NCBI RefSeq assembly: GCF_002879885.1
Contig: NZ_PNYA01000035.1
Coordinates: 16,550 to 80,549 of the forward strand
Source: Trinickia dabaoshanensis
Lineage (GTDB): Bacteria; Pseudomonadota; Gammaproteobacteria; Burkholderiales; Burkholderiaceae
DNA: 64,000 nt
Direction of reading: 5' to 3'
The position numbers and the translations under genes are program-made. How positions within the stretch are numbered: the stretch's first letter is position 1; the number at the start of each line of letters is the position of its first letter. Below the pieces are notes generated by a model. That model ran no database searches. It was not told where the DNA came from and was given only the letters and a program-made list of their open reading frames with translations. This document shows positions 27,840 to 35,268 of the stretch, in pieces.

Positions 27840-29183
27840 ATGTCATCTCGAGGTGGCGAGCTTTTCAACAAGGCACGGAACGGGACGCACTCTATTCTTC
27901 GTTGGCAGATCGGCAATCTCGCGCTCTCTTCTTTACATCAAGGCATACCGGCAATAGCGGCATGGAGCATGGTGGGACAAGGATCCGATTCCGTATTGCT
28001 CGGTTCGTTTATCGGCATGCTGACCGCCGGTGAAATGCTCGGAACGTTTACGATTGCGCGTGCCCTTCGAATCATGAACGAACGCACCGCCTTATTCGTT
28101 TGCTCGCTCACATTCATTCTCTGCGCGGTGTTGAGCCTAGCGTGGTCCTCGGCAACCGGACTCGCTTACGGCCGAATTTATCTCTACATCGCAGCTATTT
28201 TCTTTGGATGTTCGAACGGGTGGCGCAGCTCGATTTTCGAAATCTTTATTGCGCGTCACTGCAGCGACACGATGGCAGCGCTCGAGCTTAGACGACTCAT
28301 TCGATACTCGATGATTTCGGCGGTCATTGGACCTTCGTTAGCCGGCATCTTTTTGACTTGGCGGAACACCCATTTTGCGATGGCGCTCGCTTTCTGCGCC
28401 GCGGCAGCGCCGGTACTGCTCCTCGTGCCCTGGAATCATTCGGAAATAGACAAGAACGCCATTAGCGATTTGGAAACAGCCCGCTCATCCGGCGGAACGC
28501 TCTTGCGCGGCGGCGCCCTTCTCGCTCGGCTTCGCCCGATGTGGACGTTATTGGCAATCAGTTTTTCCGCTCAAGCTTGTCTATCGGTGTTTTTCTCATT
28601 CGTCTTGCCGGCGTTCACGTCGCGAGCCGGGCTCCCTCCATGGGCCATGACCTCCTTCGAAAACGTCTTTTCGATCTTCGGTTTCGTGATGGGCGGTTTG
28701 ATCATTCGAAGGGCCTGCAAAGGCGACAAGCGAAAACCCATCGTTCTTTTGGGCGCTAGTATCGCCGTTTGCGTAATGGCTTTCTCCCAGCTGTTCGGCG
28801 CTCGACTCACGACCTTTGAACTGACGTTTGCCGCCGGCGCGCTGGCGGCCGTGATGGGCTCGGCCGCGGTGGCACTCGATAGCATCGTGAACCCGCTGAT
28901 CTATTTGACGGTTCCCAAAACCCATCAAGCCGAATTCGTCCAGTTCACTGCGATCGTCCATCGATTCGTGCTTCTTTCCGCTGCGTGGTTCGCGGGCTAC
29001 CTAACGGGGCATGTCGGCTTCGCCGTGGTTTGTTTCGCAGCCGGAGCACTGCTAGCCATCGTCATGCTGGCCGGCGGACTAGGGCGAATCATCGCGCCGC
29101 TGCTGAAATTGGAAGACCACGAAATACCGGGAGCGTACGGTCGCTTGTTTCCGTTCCTCTTTGGGCAGGACGTCGAGAAATGA
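27840..29183 (+). CDS. MFS-type transporter, putative RiPP exporter
   Basis: 447 residues from ATG 27840, chosen for AAAGG 7 nt upstream; ATG 27816 would add eight residues. About twelve hydrophobic segments are visible, e.g. SVLLGSFIGMLTAGEMLGTF, TALFVCSLTFILCAVLSLAW, GGLIIRRACKGDKRKPIVLLG as a central loop, and VGFAVVCFAAGALLAIVML near the end, consistent with a major facilitator of the MFS_3/enterobactin-exporter type. It lies 37 nt before the radical SAM gene on the same strand. Export of the finished peptide product, or self-resistance, is inferred from context. Base composition is lower in GC than that of the housekeeping genes around it. Confidence 0.8.
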   Translation: MSSRGGELFNKARNGTHSILRWQIGNLALSSLHQGIPAIAAWSMVGQGSDSVLLGSFIGMLTAGEMLGTFTIARALRIMNERTALFVCSLTFILCAVLSLAWSSATGLAYGRIYLYIAAIFFGCSNGWRSSIFEIFIARHCSDTMAALELRRLIRYSMISAVIGPSLAGIFLTWRNTHFAMALAFCAAAAPVLLLVPWNHSEIDKNAISDLETARSSGGTLLRGGALLARLRPMWTLLAISFSAQACLSVFFSFVLPAFTSRAGLPPWAMTSFENVFSIFGFVMGGLIIRRACKGDKRKPIVLLGASIAVCVMAFSQLFGARLTTFELTFAAGALAAVMGSAAVALDSIVNPLIYLTVPKTHQAEFVQFTAIVHRFVLLSAAWFAGYLTGHVGFAVVCFAAGALLAIVMLAGGLGRIIAPLLKLEDHEIPGAYGRLFPFLFGQDVEK

Positions 29184-29220
29184 CAACCGATCGTCGGCCT
29201 TGTGCCGGCAGGAGACGGGC

Positions 29221-30240
29221 ATGACAAGTATCAAGACGATGGTGACCGACCTAATCAGCGCGGATGCGCTCGATCTCATCTTGTACCCGACCGAGCAGTG
29301 CAATTTTCGCTGCACCTACTGCTACGAGGACTTCTCGATCGGCCGCATGACCGAGGACGTGCAACTGGCCGTGAAGCGGCTGATAAGCCAGCAAGCCCGG
29401 AATGTGAAGCTGTTGACGTTGGCGTGGTTTGGCGGCGAGCCCATGGTCGCGCGCGACATCATGCTCGACGTGGCGCGTCATGCGGCCGCGTGCGCATCGC
29501 AAAGCGGAACGAAGCTGAAAGGCATCGTGACGACCAATGGCTACTTCTTGACACCCAAGATAATGGCCGATTTCGTCGCGCTCGGGCACGACCACTTCCA
29601 AGTGTCGCTCGATGGATTCGGCGAGGATCACGACAATACACGCAAACTCATTTCCGGGGGCGGTACGTTCGCAAGAATTTGGCGCAATCTGCTGGATCTG
29701 CGCAGTACGGATTTGCAGTTCAAAGTCACGCTCCGGCTTCACCTCACGCGCACGAATCTAGCGTCTATCGAGCTACTTTTATCGAAGCTGGCCGAGGCAT
29801 CGTTTCGATCGGACAAGCGCTTTGTCGTGCTCTTCAAGATCGTGAACCAGTTGGCCGACGCCCCGGCGGCCGATACGGCAGTGCTTTCGCGCAGCGAGGC
29901 ACCCGCGGTGCTCGAGCAGATGCGAGCGCTCGCCTCGGGCCTCGATCTCGACGTAGCCGAACCGGATCAGATCAAGGTTTGCTATGCATCGCGCCCCAAC
30001 TCGGTCGCAATCCGTGCCACCGGGAAACTTCAAAAATGCACCGTGATGCTCAACGATTCCGCAAACGATGTGGGGGAATTGATGCCTGACGGAACGCTTC
30101 GCCTCGAGCCGAAAAAAATGCTGCCGTGGATGGAAGGGATCTTGACCGAGGATCCGAGTTCGCTCGCTTGTCCGGCTGGAGCGATTTCGAAAGCGCGCGT
30201 GGCGTCGAAGCATCGGACCATACCGATCGAAGTGGTGTAG
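29221..30240 (+). CDS. Radical SAM peptide-modifying enzyme with twitch-type auxiliary domain
   Basis: 339 residues from ATG 29221, with AGGAG 7 nt upstream. The radical SAM cluster is C27-x3-C31-x2-C34 (TEQCNFRCTYCYEDF), followed by the GGEP motif (WFGGEPMV, 70-76) and TTNGYFL. The C-terminal part has C254-x13-G268-x4-C273, an exact match to the first half of the SPASM signature, but only one further Cys (C317, in LACPAG). The second half (CxxCx5Cx3C) is missing, so it probably carries one auxiliary cluster, as twitch proteins do. No RRE-like N-terminal domain is obvious. It sits directly before a Cys/Trp-containing precursor-like gene, so it probably installs a crosslink in that peptide. 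Confidence 0.9.
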   Translation: MTSIKTMVTDLISADALDLILYPTEQCNFRCTYCYEDFSIGRMTEDVQLAVKRLISQQARNVKLLTLAWFGGEPMVARDIMLDVARHAAACASQSGTKLKGIVTTNGYFLTPKIMADFVALGHDHFQVSLDGFGEDHDNTRKLISGGGTFARIWRNLLDLRSTDLQFKVTLRLHLTRTNLASIELLLSKLAEASFRSDKRFVVLFKIVNQLADAPAADTAVLSRSEAPAVLEQMRALASGLDLDVAEPDQIKVCYASRPNSVAIRATGKLQKCTVMLNDSANDVGELMPDGTLRLEPKKMLPWMEGILTEDPSSLACPAGAISKARVASKHRTIPIEVV

Positions 30241-30261
30241 GCCGCGCGTTTTGTTGCGGCC
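30240..30261 (+). other. Hairpin in the gap before the precursor gene
   Basis: GGCCGC (30240-30245) and GCGGCC (30256-30261) form a 6-bp GC-only stem with a 10-nt loop right at the end of the radical SAM gene. There is no U-tract. It may stabilise or attenuate the message at the boundary between enzyme and precursor genes; the remaining gap up to 30425 contains no recognised gene. Confidence 0.4.
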
Positions 30262-30425
30262 CCACATTCACTGCAACGCCAACTCCGCGAAGGTCCGATC
30301 GTAGTAGCTGTAGCCGTAGTGGCAGTAACGCTGTGCCTGAAGTTGTCTCGCAACATCCGTTGTTTCTTTATTCCCGGCACCTTTGCCAGGGGCCAGGATT
30401 TTCAATCCGCAACTGGAGAATCAGC

Positions 30426-30611
30426 ATGGATAGTCTCGGACTGCAAAACGTAATGGCGTCTCAACCCGCGGTCACCGGCTCGCTCTTGAGCCAGGAAATC
30501 GTCAATAACCTATCAGCGGACGAAGAGGCGAAAATCCGCGCCATAGAGCGTCGCATGCTGGATGCTGTCGATACGGGCGATCTCGATTGGATATGCAACT
30601 TCGGTTGCTGA
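30426..30611 (+). CDS. Putative RiPP precursor peptide ending in W-I-C-N-F-G-C
   Basis: 61 residues from ATG 30426, with GGAG 7 nt upstream. The first about 50 residues form a charged, helix-prone leader (LLSQEIVNNLSADEEAKIRA, then IERRMLDAVDTGDLD). The last seven residues, W55-I-C57-N-F59-G-C61, hold the only two Cys and the only Trp, and Cys61 is the final residue. That is the layout of a ribosomally made, modified peptide with a very short C-terminal core. The C-terminal Cys is exactly what an EpiD/LanD-type flavoprotein, encoded two genes downstream, needs as substrate; the two aromatic-x-Cys units are natural targets for the adjacent radical SAM enzyme. An in-frame upstream GTG exists but lacks a ribosome site. 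No family name recognised. Confidence 0.8.
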   Translation: MDSLGLQNVMASQPAVTGSLLSQEIVNNLSADEEAKIRAIERRMLDAVDTGDLDWICNFGC

Positions 30612-30762
30612 GCGACGTCCGCTGACTGGGCACTCCGCTAGCGGGAACGTTTGACGATCACTGGAACCGAGATTGCCACGTTCCATTGAACACGCTCAGG
30701 GAACGGCATCGTCATTTGCCGTTCCCGCCCCTCGTACGCCAAACCCTATGGAAGTGCGATCC

Positions 30763-31809
30763 ATGGACTCTCGAATTTCCCTGGACCCGGTTGCCGCCGG
30801 TGTCTGCACGCTGCTGACGAGCTACCTGCGCTTGAGCGCCGGCAACAGATTACTGGTCCGTGTGACGTCGAAAGAAGGCGGCGAAAGCCGCATCCCGCCA
30901 CAATTGCGTCAGGTTGCATTGGAGCTTGGGATCGCGCTTACGGTGGAGGTACTCGCCGACAACGCGCCGTTCGACGGCGCCGAGCTTCCCGCATTCGACG
31001 CGCTGCTCTATGCGGGCATCAATAAAAGCAAGCATCGGAACGAGCTGAAAGAAGCGTTGAAGGATGGGCTCGAGACGCCTTGCTATCGATTGTTCGATTT
31101 ATCGCCCGAAGTCTTCGCTCTGTGCTTCAACATGCAGCAGAGCCACATGGCCGAGTTGAATCTCAAGATCATCGAAGCAGCCCGATCGGCCAAGATCATC
31201 AAGATCCGCAGCCGCAACGGCACGGATCTCAGCATTCGCCCGGATGCGCAAGCCGATTGGACGAGCAGCTATGGCTGGTTCGACGGCACCTATCCCGGCG
31301 TCTTGCCTCCGGGCGAAGTCAATTCGTATTCCGAAGCGATCGACGGGACGCTGGTGGTCGACGGCGCGATCAACACGAATTTCGCGTTCGACGCCGATCC
31401 CTGCTTACACGGCCCGCAGGTGCGTCTGCATATCGGCAACGGTCGGGTAACGGGGATCGAATCGTCGAATGCGACTGTCATGGCGATATGCGAAACGCTT
31501 TTCTCGATGGAAAACGGCAACCGAATCGGCGAGATCGGGTTCGGCACAAACGAGGGTATCGGCCAACTCGTCGACTTCCGCTCGCACATCAATGAACGCC
31601 TAGCGGGATTTCATATCGGCGTGGGCTCGCCCATTCAGAAGAATCCGTATATCACCTGGACTTGCCCGCTGCACATCGATTTCATCCTGGCCAGCGCCTC
31701 GATATGGTTCGACGACAGATTGGTCTTCTCCAATCAGCGCTGGATTAGAACCGCGTTACCCGCGGATACGCATGGCGTAGTACCCGATCTTTACGCCGAT
31801 ACCGTCTAA
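30763..31809 (+). CDS. M29-type (AmpS-like) metallopeptidase homologue
   Basis: 348 residues from ATG 30763, with GGAAG 8 nt upstream; ATG 30748 and TTG 30673 are also in frame. The second half matches the thermophilic aminopeptidase M29 / NicX-like fold. Putative metal ligands are Glu185 (PPGEVNSY), Glu257 (GEIGFGTNEGI), His284 (HIGVG) and His304/Asp306 (HIDFI). It is somewhat shorter than free-standing M29 peptidases (about 400). Inside a RiPP-like cluster it is the best candidate for removing the leader peptide. The related non-haem iron dioxygenase NicX shares this fold, so an oxidative role cannot be excluded. Confidence 0.75.
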   Translation: MDSRISLDPVAAGVCTLLTSYLRLSAGNRLLVRVTSKEGGESRIPPQLRQVALELGIALTVEVLADNAPFDGAELPAFDALLYAGINKSKHRNELKEALKDGLETPCYRLFDLSPEVFALCFNMQQSHMAELNLKIIEAARSAKIIKIRSRNGTDLSIRPDAQADWTSSYGWFDGTYPGVLPPGEVNSYSEAIDGTLVVDGAINTNFAFDADPCLHGPQVRLHIGNGRVTGIESSNATVMAICETLFSMENGNRIGEIGFGTNEGIGQLVDFRSHINERLAGFHIGVGSPIQKNPYITWTCPLHIDFILASASIWFDDRLVFSNQRWIRTALPADTHGVVPDLYADTV

Positions 31810-31872
31810 TGCACAGTCCGCCGGGAACTTCGGCTAAATGTTTTAACAGGGGCGGGTCATCCCGATCGAGAT

Positions 31873-32442
31873 ATGCCTAGCTTAATCTTCGCGGCCGGCG
31901 GGGGCATCGAGACCTCGTTGCTGCCTTTTTATCTACTGCGCATGCGAGCACAGTATGAGAACCTGTCAATTAGGGTCGCACTGTCGCCAGGGGCGCAGCA
32001 ATTCGTCACGACCACGGCCATTCGCGGCGCCACGCGCGGCGAGCCGTACACCGAAAACGTCTTGTTCGATGACGTTAATCGTCTGCCCATGCACCTCTCG
32101 GTGGCGACCGCAGACCTTCTTGTCATTTACCCCGCCACGCCACGCATCTTAGCCGAGTGCGCGATCGGCTCCATCACGTGCCCAGTGACGCGAACGTTCG
32201 CGTTCTTTAAAAAGCAGAACGTGATCGTGACGCCGTTTTTGCATCCCGACTTGGATCACAGGCTCTATGTTCGGCATCTGGATACCCTGACAGAATTGGG
32301 CTGCACGGTCCTCAGGCCAACCGAGGGTAGCCTCTCTTGGGAGTCGGGCAATGCCTGGTCAAGCACCGAGCGCGCGATTTGCACGAGCTTGAATCTGGAA
32401 CGCCTGGCGCAGTCCCGTACGTTCCAAGCCTCGAGAAATTGA
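31873..32442 (+). CDS. HFCD-family flavoprotein, EpiD/LanD-like peptidyl-Cys decarboxylase
   Basis: 189 residues, the size of HFCD flavoproteins. The Rossmann-like start is PSLIFAAGGGIETSLLPFYLL. The catalytic His is His74 (RLPMHLSVATADLLVIYPAT), and the FMN/substrate loop PATPRILAECAIG (87-99) takes the place of the PASANT motif of LanD enzymes. The downstream substrate clamp is divergent (TPFLHPDLDHRLY instead of PxMNxxMW). LanD enzymes oxidatively decarboxylate a C-terminal Cys to an enethiol; the precursor two genes upstream ends in Cys. A phosphopantothenoylcysteine decarboxylase role is unlikely for a stand-alone gene in this context. Last gene of the cluster; the ribosome site is weak. 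Confidence 0.82.
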   Translation: MPSLIFAAGGGIETSLLPFYLLRMRAQYENLSIRVALSPGAQQFVTTTAIRGATRGEPYTENVLFDDVNRLPMHLSVATADLLVIYPATPRILAECAIGSITCPVTRTFAFFKKQNVIVTPFLHPDLDHRLYVRHLDTLTELGCTVLRPTEGSLSWESGNAWSSTERAICTSLNLERLAQSRTFQASRN

Positions 32443-32549
32443 CCCGCCCACCCACTTTTATGCGAATGACACATTCAATCGCTTGAAGAAAGTGCACGCC
32501 CGTGCGATGGTTCGAAGATTCGTAGCGGCAGATCTCGTGGACGGCCTCG

Positions 32550-33089
32550 ATGAAAAACCTTACCGACCAACTCGCACAATACGCGTCCTACCACCGCGAC
32601 CGGCGCAACATCGCCACGCATTTCGCCGGCATTCCCATGATCGTGCTCGCGCTGGCGATTTTACTGAGCCGGCCGCAGTGGCACTTCGCTTCGTTGCCGA
32701 TCGCCGTTTCTCCCGGACTCGTGCTGTTCGCCTGCGCTACCGTCTATTACATCGCGCTCGATGTCGTGCTCGGTGTCGTCATGGCCGTGTTTTCGGCAGC
32801 GTGCCTCACGCTCGGCGCCTGGCTTGCTCGCGAACCGGCGACGATCTGGGCGGCCAGCGGCGCCGCGCTTTTCATCGTCGGATGGATCTTCCAATTCGTG
32901 GGACATGTCGCCTACGAGCATCGTAAACCCGCTTTCGCCGATGACCTTATCGGCCTAGTCATCGGCCCGCTGTTCGTCCTCGCCGAACTCTTCTTCGGAT
33001 TCGGCTGGCGCAGCACGCTGCGCGACGCCGTCGATCGCAGAGCCCACTCTCTTCGAGAAAGCCAGCAAAACCGGCATCAGCCGGTCTGA
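32550..33089 (+). CDS. Mpo1-like (YGL010w/DUF962) membrane protein
   Basis: 179 residues. It opens with the family hallmark YASYHRDRRNIATHFAGIP, has several hydrophobic helices (MIVLALAILL; LVLFACATVYYIALDVVLGVV; ALFIVGWIFQFVGHVAYEHR) and keeps the His residues that bind iron in yeast Mpo1 (His in SYHRD, THFAG, GHVAYEH). The yeast enzyme is a dioxygenase in 2-hydroxy fatty acid alpha-oxidation; the bacterial role is not established. It is a single gene after the RiPP-like cluster and returns to the high-GC style of the chromosome. Confidence 0.85.
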   Translation: MKNLTDQLAQYASYHRDRRNIATHFAGIPMIVLALAILLSRPQWHFASLPIAVSPGLVLFACATVYYIALDVVLGVVMAVFSAACLTLGAWLAREPATIWAASGAALFIVGWIFQFVGHVAYEHRKPAFADDLIGLVIGPLFVLAELFFGFGWRSTLRDAVDRRAHSLRESQQNRHQPV

Positions 33090-33239
33090 TCGCGTTTCCG
33101 ATCGAGGGAAACAGGCCAGATCAAACAATTGCGCCCGTGTATCCGATCGACGACGAAATGGCTTTTCATCGATTAGGACTACGAATCAAACTCGCCATTC
33201 CGCAAACGCAATACGCACCAAGTCTTCTCGTAAAACAGC

Positions 33240-33848
33240 TTGACCATTTCGCAGGTCGTACGGGCCCCGAACGGTGCGATTTCATACGTCAACCTCCCGT
33301 ACCAGAACCTCGGCTTCCTCGATACGGACGGGTTCGAAAGCACGTTCCGCCAAGCCCTGCCGACTTCGATCGGCACCTTCACGCTCTCGGGCGATTGGGC
33401 ATGGGTCCATCACTTCAAGATGCCGGTCACGGGCCTCGGTACGCAGGACTTCGCGGGCAACGACGGCGCCATGCTGCAACCGTTCGGCGCGAGCTTCCCG
33501 CGCTGGAAGGGCAATACTCAGTTGTCGTGGAATTATCACAAGTGGGACGCGTCGCTCTCGTGGGTCTACACCGGTCCGTACAAGATCTCGCCGAACGTCT
33601 TGCCTCCCGGCACATTCCCGGGGCAACCCGAAGGCGTCGCGTCGTATAGCGTCTTCAATTTCTTCATGACCTATACGGGCTTCAAGCACTGGACGCTCTA
33701 TGCCGGCGTGGACAACATCTTCGATCGCGCCCCTCCGTTCGATCCGTTCTGGCAAAACGTGACGGGGATTCAATCGACGGGCTACGACCAATCGCTCTAC
33801 ATGTACTACGGGCGTTTCGCTCAGATCGGTGCGACCTACAAGTTCTGA
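33240..33848 (+). pseudogene. 3' remnant of a TonB-dependent receptor gene
   Basis: About 200 codons homologous to the C-terminal quarter of the receptor at 22057-24786. Shared blocks are LDTDGF, QDFAGN, LQPFGAS.PRWKGNT, YTGPY, FKHWT.Y.GV.N.FD, GYDQSLY and the final aromatic IGATYKF. It lacks signal peptide, plug and most of the barrel, so it cannot make a functional receptor. The reading frame is intact within the fragment, and upstream sequence back to 33090 shows no homologous continuation. The break probably reflects an old deletion or recombination to the right of the RiPP-like island. Confidence 0.85.
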
Positions 33849-33860
33849 CGCTGGGCGGGT

Positions 33861-34760
33861 CTAATCGCGTCGCTGCTCCCGCAAGAGCAGCACGCTGTGC
33901 ACGGCCGTGATCGCCACGGCCATCCAGATCGGTGCGTACGTACCGATCTGGCGCACGGATAAGGTCTCGCCGAGCAACGTGACCGAGAACAGCACGAGCA
34001 GTACCGGCTCGACATAGCCGAGAATGCCGAACAACGCCATCGGCAATAAACGGCTTGCCGCCAGATAGCTCGCGAGCGCGACGGTGCTCAGCGCACCAAG
34101 ACCGGGCAACAACACCGCCCACAAGAGCGGCCGATCGAATGCGGCCTGAGCACTGGGGCTTAGCGCGATGACCGCCCCGGCGATAGGCAGCATCAGCAGC
34201 ATCTCGAGCGCGAAGGTCGCAAGCGAATCGCCGCCGAGCTTACGGCGCAACACGAAGTACGGCGGATAGCCCAAGGCGACGACGAGCGTCGGCCACGAAA
34301 ACGCATGCGTCACCCAAAGCTCGTGCGCAACGCCGAGCGTGGCGAATCCCACGGCCAGCCATTGCAACGGGACGAGCTGCTCGCGATAGTAGACACGCCC
34401 GACGAGCACCATCGTGAGCGGAAGCAAGAAATACCCGAGCGACACTTCGAGCAGACGGCCGTGCAACGGCGCCCACATGAATAGCCAAAGCTGCGTACCG
34501 AGCAACGCGCTCGCGGCGAGCAGCATGAGCGCTCTGAACGGGTCACGCAGGTAAGCCCAAGCCAGTGCCGTCAGTTCGCCGCCCCGCCCGCGCATCCAAG
34601 CGAGCAGCAATGCGCCGGGCACCGTCCAGACGATGCGCCATGCAAAAATGTCCAACCCGCCGAGCGGATGCAAGATCCGGGTATACACGGATAACAACGC
34701 GAACAACGTCGTCGCGCCGACGGAAAGCGCGATGCCACGCCCCATTTGTTTTGAATTCAT
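33861..34760 (-). CDS. rarD: DMT-superfamily permease, RarD/EamA-like
   Basis: 299 residues with about ten hydrophobic helices in two EamA-type halves. It begins GRGIALSVGATTLFALLSVYTRILHPLGGLDIFAWRIVWTVPGALLLAW, the arrangement typical of RarD, and ends with the conserved FGILGYVEPVLLVLFSVTLLGE. RarD-like proteins are predicted drug/metabolite exporters with no firmly established substrate. It converges with the receptor remnant and lies 46 nt downstream of the acylphosphatase gene on the same strand. Confidence 0.85.
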   Translation of the reverse strand: MNSKQMGRGIALSVGATTLFALLSVYTRILHPLGGLDIFAWRIVWTVPGALLLAWMRGRGGELTALAWAYLRDPFRALMLLAASALLGTQLWLFMWAPLHGRLLEVSLGYFLLPLTMVLVGRVYYREQLVPLQWLAVGFATLGVAHELWVTHAFSWPTLVVALGYPPYFVLRRKLGGDSLATFALEMLLMLPIAGAVIALSPSAQAAFDRPLLWAVLLPGLGALSTVALASYLAASRLLPMALFGILGYVEPVLLVLFSVTLLGETLSVRQIGTYAPIWMAVAITAVHSVLLLREQRRD

Positions 34761-34806
34761 CGTGTGCGCGGCGCGCCGGTATTCTCAGAATGACGGTGGG
34801 CGGCGC

Positions 34807-35103
34807 TCAATGTTGTTCGAAGCGCACGAAGCGCTTTTCCACGTGGCGCTCTTCGCTGATGCAATCGATTACACGGGCGGACGGCGGCCCGCGCCGCATC
34901 CACTCCAACATGCGGTCGATTTGATTCGCCGGGCCTTGCAGCATCGCCTCGACCGAGCCGTCCGCCACGTTCGCCACCCAACCCGTAATGCCTAGCGCGT
35001 GCGCCTGCCGCAGCGTCGCATGCCTGAAGCCGACGCCCTGCACCACGCCGCGCACCCGCACATAATACGTTTCCACCTTCTTGTCCAAATCCGGACCTTC
35101 CAT
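34807..35103 (-). CDS. acyP: Acylphosphatase
   Basis: 98 residues from ATG 35103, giving the usual length; an in-frame start at 35130 adds nine residues. The signature RVRGVVQGVGFRHATLRQA contains the catalytic Arg, and GWVANVADGSVEAMLQG contains the catalytic Asn. It hydrolyses acyl phosphates in the cytoplasm. Divergent from the PAS-GGDEF-EAL gene. Confidence 0.95.
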   Translation of the reverse strand: MEGPDLDKKVETYYVRVRGVVQGVGFRHATLRQAHALGITGWVANVADGSVEAMLQGPANQIDRMLEWMRRGPPSARVIDCISEERHVEKRFVRFEQH

Positions 35104-35268
35104 TGCCAATCTCCACAGCAATCGCTTCAATCACCGCATTGTAGTCGCCTGACCGAAATCGTTTTTGCCGGATTCTTGCATCCCGGTCTAAAGAAAATCC
35201 GGTCCCTTGTCGTTAAGTATTCTGATTGCGTATGCGCGACGGCTCAATTGGCGAGAGGGGACCTAACA

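Noticed and set aside
30320..30355. GTAG-containing short repeats upstream of the precursor gene
   Set aside because: Irregular spacing and no symmetry; not enough to call a site.
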